Positions 26,929 through 36,022 are shown, numbered from the stretch's first letter. The stretch: 64,000 nucleotides of DNA from Limoniibacter endophyticus (GCF_014652835.1 NZ_BMZO01000010.1:62001-126000), one strand, 5' to 3'. The notes: a model not told the origin generated them from the letters alone. Translations and numbers: made by a program.

Positions 26929-27522
26929 ATGCCAGAAGATCCCCGCAGCGTCAGCGAGATAATTGAGCGGCTTGATGCAGCGGCCGGGGACGACCGCGTG
27001 TCGGTGGGGCTGATGCTCGACTGTCTGGGAGAACGCAGTTTCGGACCATTCTTGCTCGTTCCGGCGTTGATTGAGATTTCGCCTATCGGCGGTATCCCCG
27101 GATTGCCCACGACGCTCGCATTTATCATCCTGGCATTTTCAGCGCAGATGCTTCTACGTGCGGAGCATTTCTGGTTGCCGCAATTTCTTATGCGTCGAAA
27201 AATGTCCGGCGGGAAACTGCGAAGCGGTCTCTCCAAGCTCAGGCCGGTTGCACGCTTACTCGATAGATGGTTTCACGGGAGGCTCCGCATAATGGTACGC
27301 GGGCCGTTCATTGCGGCCGCTGCGCTGTGCTGTATGGTGCTTTGTCTGACCGTCCCGCCGCTCGAGTTTTTTCCTTTTGCCTCAACAATACCCATGTTGG
27401 TGATCGCCATGTTTGGCCTCGCCATCATGGTCAGGGACGGTCTGCTGATGCTTGTGGCTTTCTGCTCCTTTGCCGGGTCGGCAATTTTTGTCACGAACCT
27501 GTTTACAGGCTTTGCCGCGTAG
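26929..27522 (+). CDS. ExoD-family membrane protein
   Basis: A 197-residue protein of the exopolysaccharide synthesis ExoD family: cytoplasmic N-terminus (SVSEIIERLDAAAG), the family block FGPFLLVPALIEISPIGGIPG near residues 45-65, then several hydrophobic segments (about 70-90, 125-145 and 150-195). ExoD in Sinorhizobium affects exopolysaccharide production and alkali tolerance; the biochemical function is unknown. It lies 59 bases after the PepSY gene and may be co-transcribed with it. The family assignment is good and the role is inferred. Confidence 0.82.
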   Translation: MPEDPRSVSEIIERLDAAAGDDRVSVGLMLDCLGERSFGPFLLVPALIEISPIGGIPGLPTTLAFIILAFSAQMLLRAEHFWLPQFLMRRKMSGGKLRSGLSKLRPVARLLDRWFHGRLRIMVRGPFIAAAALCCMVLCLTVPPLEFFPFASTIPMLVIAMFGLAIMVRDGLLMLVAFCSFAGSAIFVTNLFTGFAA

Positions 27523-27595
27523 CTGCCATGCGAGCGGGCGTCTTTCCGCCATCAGAAAAATCGCCTATCTACGCCTTTGGTATCAGGAGTAGAAA

Positions 27596-28024
27596 ATGTC
27601 GCCAGTCATCCGCCGGATTGTATATGTCTCATTTTATGAAGGCATCGCCATCCTCTGTACGACGCTTGGTTTGGCACTGGTGGGCAAAGCCGTCGGAACA
27701 GCGGGGATCGTTGCCATCATGTCGTCGGCAATTGCACTCGCATGGAATTTTGTTTTCACGACCATGTTCGAGTGGTGGGAATCCCGGCAGGTGAAGAAAG
27801 GACGTTCTCTCGCCCGCCGTATTGCGCATGCGATCGGTTTTGAGGGCGGCCTCGTGGTTTTCCTGGTACCGCTCTTCGCGTGGATATTCAATATCGGTCT
27901 TTTGGAAGCGCTGGTCCTTGATGTAGGGCTGCTGATTTTCTTCCTCGTTTATACCTTTGTCTTCAATTTTGCGTTCGACAAGGTTTTCGGATTGCCTGCT
28001 TCGGCGCGTCCTGCCGAAGGTTAA
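27596..28024 (+). CDS. PACE-family efflux transporter
   Basis: A 142-residue protein made of two BTP (bacterial transmembrane pair) repeats, each with two hydrophobic helices, in total four membrane segments. The repeat signature RRIVYVSFYEGIAIL at the N-terminus recurs as RRIAHAIGFEGGLVV near residue 70, and each repeat ends in a hydrophobic stretch followed by NFVF or NFAF with F/W. PACE proteins such as AceI export chlorhexidine and related biocides, with natural polyamine substrates proposed. It follows ExoD by 73 bases. The glutamate in each repeat is the presumed proton-coupling residue. Confidence 0.86.
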   Translation: MSPVIRRIVYVSFYEGIAILCTTLGLALVGKAVGTAGIVAIMSSAIALAWNFVFTTMFEWWESRQVKKGRSLARRIAHAIGFEGGLVVFLVPLFAWIFNIGLLEALVLDVGLLIFFLVYTFVFNFAFDKVFGLPASARPAEG

Positions 28025-28352
28025 TAATATACGTCCTCTTCAGGAAAGCTTGCCGCCGGACCATCCCGATCCTTCCATGCGCATCGGTTGACTGTTCTGG
28101 ACAAGGATTTCCTGCCGAAGAGCGTCACGCCCCCATGATGCAGAAGCCCAACTAGCTTAAGCCATGATCATTCGTAATGTGCCGATGAAAAGCTCTACCC
28201 GCAAAAGCATATAAGCCGCCCGGGAGTTGTGATCCGAGAGGATCGGAAAGAAAAATCGAACGGCCAGAAAGAAATATCCGTTGGACCAGAATTAGGGTCG
28301 CTCCTAGCTTGCTCTCATAAGAAAATTCAATCAGAGCAATAGGGGAATTGGG
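28025..28352. other. Gene-free stretch before importer operon
   Basis: No credible gene is seen in these 328 bases. They hold the 3' flank of the PACE gene and the promoter and leader of the importer operon that starts at 28353. A short hairpin GATCC-GAGA-GGATC is visible near 28230. No match to the operator palindromes found elsewhere in this window was found, and I cannot place a confident promoter. Confidence 0.5.
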
Positions 28353-29447
28353 ATGAATTTGTCGAAATTCGCATGTTTGATGGGATTGGCGGCCGGATCA
28401 GTTTCGCTTGGTAGCATCGCGGCAGCGCAAGCTGCCGATATCACGGTAATGGGCTATCGCGGCGTTTTCCAGGACCACTACCAGAAGCAGGTAATCGATC
28501 CTTTCAACGAAGCGCATCCGGATATCAAGGTTACCTTCTTCGGCGTGCAGAACGCTGCGACATCTCTCGGTAATATGCGCGCGCAAAAATCCGCGCCGCA
28601 GGCCAATGCCGTGATCTACGATCTTTCAGTTGCCCGGATCGCGTCGGAGGAAGAACTGGTTGCCGATGTCGATACATCCAAGCTCAGCAACTATGCTGAC
28701 CTCGCCGATATCGGCAAGGAACTGGGTGGCAAGGCGATCCCGATTACCTATGACACTTTGGCACTGGTCTATAGTACCGGCATCTACAAGGATAAAGTAC
28801 CAACGAGCTGGGAAGCTCTCTGGGATCCTGCACAGAAGGGCAAGGTGATTATCCCAGCACAGGGCGGTGGTGATATCCAGGCAATCCTTTTCACGATTAT
28901 CGCCAACAAAATGGCTGGTTCTGCCGACTATAAAGAGGGTGAAGCCGACGCGCTCGAAGCGACCATCAATCCGGGCGTGGAGAAGCTTGTCGAACTTGCG
29001 CCCAATATTCAGACGTGGGAGCCGAAGCCTGACCAATACACGCTGATCGCCAACGGCACAGCGTCGATCGGGGTGGGCTGGAACGCACGTTCGCAAACCT
29101 ATTTTGATCAGACGGAAGGCAAGGTAAGCGCCTCTGCGCCGGAAGAAGGCACGGCGACGCAGGTTAACGTAATCAGCGCGATCGCCAATGCACCGGAACA
29201 GGAAGCGACGGAAGCCTTTATCAATTACGCCATCTCCCCAGAGGTGCAGGCGCGTTTCGCCAAGGCGATGTATTATGCGCCGACCAATTCGAAGGCGGAG
29301 GTCGACGAAGAAACCAAGAAGCGCATTCCGCTGATGAACGCCGATCAGCAGGAAAAGCTCATCCCCGTCGACTGGATGACCATCGGAGAACTGCGTGACT
29401 CCATCCTGGAGCCCTGGCGTCGCCAGATCATCCCGGCGAGCCGCTAG
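28353..29447 (+). CDS. PotF/PotD-like periplasmic binding protein
   Basis: A 364-residue extracellular binding protein of the polyamine type, with signal peptide (positive start, hydrophobic core, cleavage after AAAQA near residue 28) and mature start ADITVMGYRGVF. C-terminal FINYAISPEVQARF is typical of SBP_bac_8 proteins. It is the first gene of an importer operon (binding protein, ATPase, two permeases) followed by three metabolic enzymes and a LysR regulator. The ligand is not readable; the adjoining amidase and aldolase argue for a hydroxylated or amidated amino compound rather than plain putrescine. Confidence 0.88.
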   Translation: MNLSKFACLMGLAAGSVSLGSIAAAQAADITVMGYRGVFQDHYQKQVIDPFNEAHPDIKVTFFGVQNAATSLGNMRAQKSAPQANAVIYDLSVARIASEEELVADVDTSKLSNYADLADIGKELGGKAIPITYDTLALVYSTGIYKDKVPTSWEALWDPAQKGKVIIPAQGGGDIQAILFTIIANKMAGSADYKEGEADALEATINPGVEKLVELAPNIQTWEPKPDQYTLIANGTASIGVGWNARSQTYFDQTEGKVSASAPEEGTATQVNVISAIANAPEQEATEAFINYAISPEVQARFAKAMYYAPTNSKAEVDEETKKRIPLMNADQQEKLIPVDWMTIGELRDSILEPWRRQIIPASR

Positions 29448-29551
29448 AAAGCATTCCATAGGGGTGGCCGCTGAAACGCGCCTGCCCCGCATCCCTCCGG
29501 GACGGGACCGGTGGCAAACGAAACAATCCAACGAACAACGTGGGTAAGCTG

Positions 29552-30688
29552 ATGCAAACGCTGGCCTCGCGCGACGATGCGCGTCCGAACGCCCTTCCTC
29601 CTGCCGCTTTTGAAGCCGATGATGTGTTTTTGAGGCTGCGTGGTCTCACGAAGCGCTACGATAATGGCTTCGTTGCGGTAGACAATCTCAATCTTGATCT
29701 GCCGAAGGGAAAGTTGCTTGGGCTGCTAGGGCCATCTGGTTGCGGTAAGACAACGACACTGCGGATGATCGCCGGGCTTAATTCGGTAACCGACGGCAAT
29801 ATACTGATCGGTGACGACGACGTTGCCCGCACCGCACCGCACAAGCGCGACATCGGGCTGGTCTTCCAGAGCTACGCGCTATTCCCCCACATGACTGTTG
29901 CCGAGAATATTGCATTTGGGCTGGACATGCGCGGCATTTCCAAACATGAGGCGCGAGGGCGTGTCGAAGAGGCGTTGGAAATGGTGCGTCTGCCCGGCTA
30001 TGGCAATCGCAAGCCAAAGGAAATGTCGGGCGGCCAGCAGCAGCGCGTGGCGCTGGCCCGCGCTCTGGTCATCCGTCCACGCATTCTCTTGCTGGATGAG
30101 CCGTTGTCCAACCTCGACGCGAAACTGCGCGACGAGATGCGCATCGAAATCCGTGAGATCCAGAAGCGTCTTTCGATCACGACGGTTTTTGTGACGCATG
30201 ATCAGGTCGAAGCTCTGACGATGTGTGACGTCGTGGGCGTGATGAATGGCGGTAAGCTGGCTCAGTTGGGCACGCCGGAAGAAATATACGAAAAACCGGA
30301 AAATTTGTTCGTCGCCCAATTTGTCGGGCGCGCAAATGTCATTGACTGCGAGATCGTCGGCAAGGATCAGGCGAAGATCGGACCAACCGTTTATCGCTGC
30401 GATACGAAGGGTCTTTCTTCCGGGGCCGCCAAAGCTGCGATCCGTCCGCATCGCATCAGCCTGACGCCCGATCGCGATCGGGCGCTGGTGAGCAACGCCA
30501 CCAACAGCGCCCGCGGTCGTATCAACCGCGTTACCTATATTGGCGACATCGTGCAATACGATATAGCGATCGACGGGGCTACGTTGAAGATCGAAGTGCC
30601 GACGGCAAGTGCGGGGCATGGTTTTGGCGACGGCGACACGCTTCTGTGCGAATGGAAGCCACAAGACATGCTGGTCTTTGGGAGGTAA
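29552..30688 (+). CDS. PotA/PotG-like ABC transporter ATPase
   Basis: A 378-residue importer ATPase: Walker A GPSGCGKTTT, Q loop VFQSYALFPHMTV, signature MSGGQQQRVALARAL, Walker B ILLLDEPLSNLD, H loop VTHDQVEA and a C-terminal TOBE domain from about residue 285. The ATG at 29552 is used; a GTG four codons earlier (29540) is an equally possible start. The 104-base gap from the binding-protein gene contains GC-rich imperfect stem sequence, in keeping with the hairpins seen after other binding-protein genes here. It powers the two permeases encoded next. Confidence 0.88.
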   Translation: MQTLASRDDARPNALPPAAFEADDVFLRLRGLTKRYDNGFVAVDNLNLDLPKGKLLGLLGPSGCGKTTTLRMIAGLNSVTDGNILIGDDDVARTAPHKRDIGLVFQSYALFPHMTVAENIAFGLDMRGISKHEARGRVEEALEMVRLPGYGNRKPKEMSGGQQQRVALARALVIRPRILLLDEPLSNLDAKLRDEMRIEIREIQKRLSITTVFVTHDQVEALTMCDVVGVMNGGKLAQLGTPEEIYEKPENLFVAQFVGRANVIDCEIVGKDQAKIGPTVYRCDTKGLSSGAAKAAIRPHRISLTPDRDRALVSNATNSARGRINRVTYIGDIVQYDIAIDGATLKIEVPTASAGHGFGDGDTLLCEWKPQDMLVFGR

Positions 30689-30693
30689 TGGTC

Positions 30694-31587
30694 ATGAGCG
30701 CTGTTACCCATACTGCCCCGCCACTTACTCAAAATGCTCAGAAAAACCGGAAATTTCCGGTCGTCGTTCTGGCCTTGCTTGTGCCGATGGCGGTCATCAA
30801 CTTCATCGCCTTCGTCCTGCCGGTTTTAAGCCTCGGACAGATTTCCTTCATGGAAAGCCGCTCCGGTGGTGTGCTGACGCAGAATTACACATTCGAGAAC
30901 TATCTTGATTTCTTCACCGACAGCTTCAACTTCGGGTTGGTCATAAACTCGCTCTGGATCAGCTTCGCCATTACGCTTGCCACGTTGATCTGCGCCTATC
31001 CGATTGCCTTGTTTTTGCACCGTGTATCGCCCGTGTGGCGCAACGTGCTTTTCGTTATTACAGTCTCGCCTCTGCTGGTGAGCAGCGTGGTCCGCACGTA
31101 CGGCTGGATGGTGTTGCTCGGCGACCAAGGCATAATAAACGGATCGTTAATATCGCTTGGTCTGATTTCCGAACCCTTCCGCTTGATCAACAATACGCTT
31201 GGCGTCTTCATCGGCCTGGTGGAAATCCTCATTCCTTATATGGCCTTGTCGCTGATCGCTGGCTTCGGCAAGCTTGACCAGGCTTACGAGGAAGCGGCTG
31301 CGTCGCTCGGTGCAAATGCCTTTACGCGCTTTCGCCGCATCATTTTCCCATTGACGCTGCCCGGCGTAGCTCTTGGTTGTCTGCTCTGTTTCGTGCTGGC
31401 GATCAGCTCCTTTATTACGCCTAAGCTGCTTGGCGGCGGTCGTGTCTTTCTGCTGGCGACCGAGATCTTCGATCAGGCAGTAATCCAGCTCGAATGGCCG
31501 CGTGCGGCAGCGACGTCTGTCATCGTTCTCATCATTTTCGGCATCGCGCTCGCAATCTACTCGCGCGTCGTTCGCCGGTTCGATTAA
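30694..31587 (+). CDS. PotB/PotH-like ABC transporter permease
   Basis: A 297-residue permease with six membrane segments and an EAA loop (EEAAASLGANAFTRFRRIIFP near residue 205-225). The ATG at 30694 is chosen because GGAGG lies 8 bases upstream; it follows 5 bases after the ATPase stop. It forms a heterodimeric channel with the permease encoded 92 bases downstream. The loop between the first two segments is normal in length, unlike the homologue at 3700-4869. Confidence 0.87.
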   Translation: MSAVTHTAPPLTQNAQKNRKFPVVVLALLVPMAVINFIAFVLPVLSLGQISFMESRSGGVLTQNYTFENYLDFFTDSFNFGLVINSLWISFAITLATLICAYPIALFLHRVSPVWRNVLFVITVSPLLVSSVVRTYGWMVLLGDQGIINGSLISLGLISEPFRLINNTLGVFIGLVEILIPYMALSLIAGFGKLDQAYEEAAASLGANAFTRFRRIIFPLTLPGVALGCLLCFVLAISSFITPKLLGGGRVFLLATEIFDQAVIQLEWPRAAATSVIVLIIFGIALAIYSRVVRRFD

Positions 31588-31679
31588 CGCACTGTGGGTC
31601 CATTTGCACCGCGGAACTCGCGCTAAGACTTAATTTGCTGCATCGAACCGTCCGGTCGATGCAGAGGGGAGATCAGGTC

Positions 31680-32477
31680 ATGATTGGCAAAATTTCACTA
31701 CCCTTTCGCATCCTCGTCGTCTTTCTCTACCTGTTCCTACTGGCGCCGATCTTGGTTGTGTTGCCTTTGTCTTTTTCTAATGACAACTACCTGACTTTCC
31801 CGCCGCAGACCTGGGGTGTGCGCTGGTACCTCGCTATGTTTCAGCATAGCGGGTTGATCAACGCCTTTTGGTTGAGTCTCGGCATTGCCGCCGTGGTGAC
31901 GGTTTTGTCGCTGATCGCTGGTATCCCGGCCGCTTACGCAATCAATCGCTACAACTTCCGCGGCAAGGAGGTGGTGCTGAGTATCTTTACCGCGCCATTG
32001 CTGCTCCCGTCGATCGTGCTTGGCCTCGCCATTCTGTTGGTTTTCGTACAGGCACGACTGCTCGGCACCGTGACAGGACTGATCATTGCGCATCTTATTG
32101 TCACGACGCCCTATGTCATTCGCATCGTACTGACGTCACTGACCACGCTTCCGCCATCGGTGGAAGAGGCTGCGACGATGCTGGGTGCCTCTCCCTTCAC
32201 AGTGTTCCGTCGTGTCACATTGCCGCTGATGGCGCCGGGGCTCATCGCGAGCGCAGCACTCTCCTTCCTGCTCTCTTTCGATGAGGTTGTTATTTCTCTC
32301 TTCATAACCGGTCCACGACTGACAACTTTGCCCGTCGAGATATTTAACTATGTCGAAAGCCAGACAGACCCGATGACGGCCGCGATCTCGGTCGTTCTGG
32401 TCGCGGCAACGCTTGCCATCATCATCGTGATCGAACGTACGCTCGGTCTCTCTCGCACCATTGGCAAGCCCGACTGA
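31680..32477 (+). CDS. PotC/PotI-like ABC transporter permease
   Basis: A 265-residue permease: N-terminal segment (LVVFLYLFLLAPILVVLP), four to five further segments and an EAA loop (EEAATMLGASPFTVFRRVTLP near residue 160-180). The ATG at 31680 is chosen because it gives the normal PotC start (MIGKISLPFRI) with GGGAGA about 10 bases upstream; the longer upstream frame overlaps the previous permease. It is the last transport gene of the unit, 27 bases before the aldolase gene. Confidence 0.87.
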   Translation: MIGKISLPFRILVVFLYLFLLAPILVVLPLSFSNDNYLTFPPQTWGVRWYLAMFQHSGLINAFWLSLGIAAVVTVLSLIAGIPAAYAINRYNFRGKEVVLSIFTAPLLLPSIVLGLAILLVFVQARLLGTVTGLIIAHLIVTTPYVIRIVLTSLTTLPPSVEEAATMLGASPFTVFRRVTLPLMAPGLIASAALSFLLSFDEVVISLFITGPRLTTLPVEIFNYVESQTDPMTAAISVVLVAATLAIIIVIERTLGLSRTIGKPD

Positions 32478-32504
32478 TTTCTCAATCGCAGCCTAAGAAA
32501 GTAT

Positions 32505-33245
32505 ATGAATATGGATAATATCGCGCTCTGGATGTCGCAGCCACATCTAGGCTATCTCGAGATCGCTCGTACCTGCGGCGTCAAATCCCTGGTGCTTGAA
32601 CTTGAGCACGGCACATTCGATCTTGCAACGCTCGATCAGTTTCTCGCCTATACCAAGGCGATCGCCATGCCCACGATTACCAAGATCATTGCGCCAAATG
32701 CCGAATCCATACAACAGGCGCTGGATTTCGGGTCGGATGGGGTCGTAATCCCGCATATTCTGGGTGTAGACCATGCCCGCGAAGTGACCAAAGCTGCGAA
32801 ATATCCGCTGACGGGAACGCGCTCCTATGCCGGAGGTCGCATCTTCGGCTATACGCGCCCTGCGACCGATGCCTTCGAAAAAGAAAACAAGCGCACCAAA
32901 TGCTACGCGATGATCGAGACAGCCGAAAGCCTTGCCGATGTCGAGCAGATCATAGCGCTGGAGACGGTCGACGGCCTCTTTCCCGGTCCCTCCGACCTCG
33001 CGCTTTCCTGCGGACGGGGCGCTTACGCCTTCAACGACGCCGACAAATCCGATCTCAAGCGCATAGCTGCCGCCGCCCGTAATGCGGGCAAAAGCTGGAT
33101 CATGCCTGCGTGGACGCCGGCCGAGCGTCAATTTGCCCTCGATGAGGGCGCGGAGCTTCTCGTGGTAGCGACCCAGACGATGACTCTGCGTGCCGGCATC
33201 ATGAACACAATCAGTGCCCTCAAGGACGAGAAGATCGTCGCGTAA
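32505..33245 (+). CDS. HpcH/HpaI-family aldolase
   Basis: A 246-residue (beta/alpha)8 class II aldolase. The metal ligands are visible as Glu in YAMIETAESLAD near residue 138 and Asp in FPGPSDLALSCG near 163. The N-terminal catalytic region reads LVLELEHGTFD near residue 30; enzymes of this family typically have LxDxEH or LFDxEH here, so Glu replaces the usual Asp. Family members cleave 4-hydroxy-2-oxo acids to pyruvate (or another 2-oxo acid) and an aldehyde. It lies between an importer and a nitrilase-type amidase in one operon, suggesting breakdown of the imported compound to pyruvate. Confidence 0.85.
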   Translation: MNMDNIALWMSQPHLGYLEIARTCGVKSLVLELEHGTFDLATLDQFLAYTKAIAMPTITKIIAPNAESIQQALDFGSDGVVIPHILGVDHAREVTKAAKYPLTGTRSYAGGRIFGYTRPATDAFEKENKRTKCYAMIETAESLADVEQIIALETVDGLFPGPSDLALSCGRGAYAFNDADKSDLKRIAAAARNAGKSWIMPAWTPAERQFALDEGAELLVVATQTMTLRAGIMNTISALKDEKIVA

Positions 33246-33270
33246 TCTTGAAACAGATGGGAGAAAGAGA

Positions 33271-34095
33271 ATGAAAGTCAGTCTGATTCAGACGAATCCG
33301 CAAAAAGACCGCGATGAAAACCTTCGGGTAACACGCGAGCTGATGCTCGATGCATTGAAGACCGATCAGCCGGATCTGATCGTTCTGCCGGAATACTTCG
33401 AATATTACGGTGGCACCATCGAGGAGAAGCTCGCGACTGCTGAGAAAGCACCGGGTGGCGCGGCATATACGATGGCGAGCGACTTTGCCAAGGAACATGG
33501 CGTCTATGTCCACGCAGGGACGATCATGGAAAAGGTCGAAGGCGAGGATCGCATTTACAATACGAGCTTTGTCTTTGATCGTCAGGGCAAACAGGTGGCC
33601 GCCTACCGCAAGATCCACATGTTTGACATCGTCGCGCCGGATGGTACGGCCTATAAGGAATCGGCGTCGGTCAAGCCAGGCGAAGACATCGTGACTTACG
33701 AGATCGACGGCCTCAAGGTCGGTTGTGCGATTTGCTATGATATTCGTTTCTTCGAACTCTTCCTGCAGCTAGAGAAGGCTGGCTGCGATGTCATCGTGCT
33801 GCCTGCCGCCTTCACGCTACAGACCGGGAAGGATCACTGGGAGGTTCTGGCCCGCGCCCGCGCCATCGAAACCCAGACCTATTTCGTTGCCTGTGGCATG
33901 ACGGGCGCGACTGCTTTCGGCAATGAGAAACGCCATTGCTGGGGGCATTCGCTTGTATGCGATCCGTGGGGACATGAAATCGCAAAGGCGTCCGACGGTG
34001 TCGGCTTTGTCACGGCCCGTATTGATCCCGCACAGATCAAACGTGCTCGCACGTTGATCCCCATGACGCAACATCGCCGTCTGGCTTGCGCTTAA
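33271..34095 (+). CDS. Nitrilase-superfamily carbon-nitrogen hydrolase (amidase-like)
   Basis: A 274-residue hydrolase with the Glu-Lys-Cys triad: Glu in VLPEYFEYYGG near residue 41, Lys in YRKIHMFDI near 113 and Cys in GCAICYDIRFFELF near 152. The IHMFDI and CYDIRFFEL context is that of omega-amidase/Nit2 and other short-chain amidases, which hydrolyse the terminal amide of 2-oxoglutaramate-like acids. The ATG at 33271 follows GGGAGAAAGAGA. It is 25 bases after the aldolase and 12 before the RraA-like gene, so clearly one operon. The exact substrate is unknown. Confidence 0.86.
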   Translation: MKVSLIQTNPQKDRDENLRVTRELMLDALKTDQPDLIVLPEYFEYYGGTIEEKLATAEKAPGGAAYTMASDFAKEHGVYVHAGTIMEKVEGEDRIYNTSFVFDRQGKQVAAYRKIHMFDIVAPDGTAYKESASVKPGEDIVTYEIDGLKVGCAICYDIRFFELFLQLEKAGCDVIVLPAAFTLQTGKDHWEVLARARAIETQTYFVACGMTGATAFGNEKRHCWGHSLVCDPWGHEIAKASDGVGFVTARIDPAQIKRARTLIPMTQHRRLACA

Positions 34096-34107
34096 GGGAG
34101 GCAAACA

Positions 34108-34776
34108 ATGTATGTCATCAAGGATATGCCTGAACAGGTGCCGCAGGAGGATCTTGATCTTCTGTCCGGCGTCGAGACTGCAACTGTCGGACACTGGCGC
34201 CTGTTCGGTTTCATGGATCGCGCCATCCAGCCGCTTCTGCCAAAGCGCCGTGTCGTCGGCACGGCGGTAACGCTGGCTATCGCCGGGCCTGACTCGACGC
34301 TGCTCCATCACGCGACGGGCCAATTGCGCCCGGGCGATATTCTCGTTGTTGATCGGCTTGGAGACGATAAGTATGCCTGTTGGGGCGGCGGTGTCACTGT
34401 TGCAGCGAAGGCAGCAGGTGCGGTCGCTGGCATTGTCGATGGTCCCTGCACGGATCTGACGGAGATTGAGGATTCGGATTTCCCGATGTGGTCACGTGGT
34501 TTATCACCCATCACTACACGTCTTTATGATCTGGGTGGCGGTTTCAATATACCCGTTTCTTGCGGCGGCGCGGTAGTCATGCCAGGCGATGCCATATTGG
34601 CCGATGAAAGCGGGGTCCTTGTAATCCCTCGTGATGAGGTGCGCGCCGTCGCCGAAAAGGCGCTTGGCATGCAAGAAACCGGCAAGAAGCGCGAAGCCAG
34701 CGTGAGAGACAAGGTGCAGAAGCTCGGCGAAATGTCGGGTGCCAGCGCGAAGGTGCTGGCGAAGCTGGCCCAGTGA
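34108..34776 (+). CDS. RraA-like / HMG-aldolase-fold protein with altered active-site motif
   Basis: A 222-residue protein of the RraA-like family, which includes 4-hydroxy-4-methyl-2-oxoglutarate (HMG)/oxaloacetate aldolases and the RNase E inhibitor RraA. The hydrophobic core GDILVVD and GGGVTVAAKAAGAVAGIVDG are present. The catalytic block that in HMG aldolases reads DGxxRD, with Arg binding pyruvate, reads DGPCTD here, so the Arg is Thr. It may therefore act on a different substrate or not be an aldolase at all. It is the last enzyme gene of the operon, followed by a 10-bp stem-loop. Confidence 0.8.
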   Translation: MYVIKDMPEQVPQEDLDLLSGVETATVGHWRLFGFMDRAIQPLLPKRRVVGTAVTLAIAGPDSTLLHHATGQLRPGDILVVDRLGDDKYACWGGGVTVAAKAAGAVAGIVDGPCTDLTEIEDSDFPMWSRGLSPITTRLYDLGGGFNIPVSCGGAVVMPGDAILADESGVLVIPRDEVRAVAEKALGMQETGKKREASVRDKVQKLGEMSGASAKVLAKLAQ

Positions 34777-34783
34777 TGAAAAC

Positions 34784-34811
34784 TGGTCGCCAGGTTATTC
34801 ACTGGCGGCCA
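34784..34811 (+). terminator. Stem-loop after RraA-like gene
   Basis: TGGTCGCCAG (34784-34793) pairs with CTGGCGGCCA (34802-34811), a 10-base-pair stem with one G-T pair and an 8-base loop, 7 bases after the stop. There is no clear U tract, so it is either an intrinsic terminator of low efficiency or a 3' stabiliser ending the importer operon. Confidence 0.55.
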
Positions 34812-34900
34812 ACGCATTGATTAAGCATAATTTTAGCAAGTTAGACGTTGCGACATTAATCGTGTGAGCTAATCTTGTCGAAAGGCGCATCCAAAAAATA

Positions 34901-35890
34901 ATGACGGCATGGTCCACTGCCGCTTTCGGAGTAGGGCATGGGGAGCATTCGAAGTCGGTGAACATTCGCTTTCTCGAGACCGTGATCTGGCTTGCCGAGC
35001 TTCGCAATTTTCGTGTTACGGCCGAGCGCATGAACATGACGCCGGCCGCTATATCAAATCGCGTCTCAGCCATGGAACAGGAGCTTGGTTTCAAGATTTT
35101 CGACCGCGATGCACGAGATGTGCGACTGACGGAGGAGGGCGCGCGCTTCGTGTCCGGCGCGCGTGATATTGTGGGGCGCTACAACGCTTTGCTTCAGGAC
35201 CTTGGACCGAAAGGCGAAATCGAAGGAACTATCCGCATTGGCGTCCTGCCGAGTATGGCGTTGACCATCCTCCCGGGTATCATGGAGACGTTACGCAGGC
35301 GCTTTCCTCGAATTCGGGTTTCCGTCTCGACAGATTCATCGGCAACGATCCTGCAACGTCTCGAGAATCGTGAGCTGGATGTTATTCTGGGCTTTCCCGG
35401 CACCCATATGGAGAAGCTCACAGTATCGGGACTATGTGATCTCAGCATGTATTGGGTTTCGAGTCCGAAACTTGATCAGGAGAAGCCGAACGCGCTGATC
35501 GGACGCGCTGACTTGTTGCGTTATCCGATTATTTCCTACGAACTCGGAACGTATAATCACGGGAAACTGCTGGAATATCTCCAGGACTATGACGCTGCGA
35601 GTGCCGTCATGCACTATTCGAACTCTCTGACGACCACGATCAGCATGATCTCCAATGGCCTTGGAATTGCCGTCCTGCCGCCGATTGTTATCCAGAACGA
35701 ATTACGGACAGGCGAATTACGTGTTTTAAATGTCCAACCGACGTTTCCGGTAACACGCTATTATGTCGTCTATCTTGAAGCGGCCTCATCGCGTCTTTGC
35801 TCGCTCATTTCCTCGATCGCTCGGGATGTGACGACCGAACTTTGTGGTTTTTACGACCGTTCGCTGATGCAGCAGGTAGATCATTTCTAG
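34901..35890 (+). CDS. LysR-family transcriptional regulator
   Basis: A 329-residue LysR regulator: winged-helix domain with LAELRNFRVTAERMNMTPAAISNRVSAMEQELG (described as residues 30-64) and an effector domain from about residue 110 (EGTIRIGVLPSMALTILPG) that has a periplasmic-binding-protein fold. The start is uncertain: ATG at 34901 lacks a good ribosome site, while GTG at 34958 would start directly at the HTH (VNIRFLETVIW), as in most relatives, with GGGGAG 12 bases upstream. It sits downstream of the importer/amidase operon in the same direction and probably regulates it. Confidence 0.88.
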   Translation: MTAWSTAAFGVGHGEHSKSVNIRFLETVIWLAELRNFRVTAERMNMTPAAISNRVSAMEQELGFKIFDRDARDVRLTEEGARFVSGARDIVGRYNALLQDLGPKGEIEGTIRIGVLPSMALTILPGIMETLRRRFPRIRVSVSTDSSATILQRLENRELDVILGFPGTHMEKLTVSGLCDLSMYWVSSPKLDQEKPNALIGRADLLRYPIISYELGTYNHGKLLEYLQDYDAASAVMHYSNSLTTTISMISNGLGIAVLPPIVIQNELRTGELRVLNVQPTFPVTRYYVVYLEAASSRLCSLISSIARDVTTELCGFYDRSLMQQVDHF

Positions 35891-36022
35891 GAAATGAGGC
35901 ATCTCCACCATCGTGCCGGAGTTGAGTGATGCCTGTTCAAGCCGCATCCAATTGAACCGTGGTCTTGTAGTCAAATCGGACGATCCTCTATGGATTTCGC
36001 CTCTCCGAGATGAATAATAAGC

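Noticed and set aside
28626-30664. Two long minus-strand open frames antisense to the binding-protein and ATPase genes.
   Set aside because: No family resemblance, no ribosome sites and exact overlap with strong plus-strand genes; treated as shadows.
35899-35937. Distant inverted repeat AGGCATC/GATGCCT after the LysR gene as a terminator.
   Set aside because: The 24-base loop and lack of a U tract make a functional terminator doubtful.
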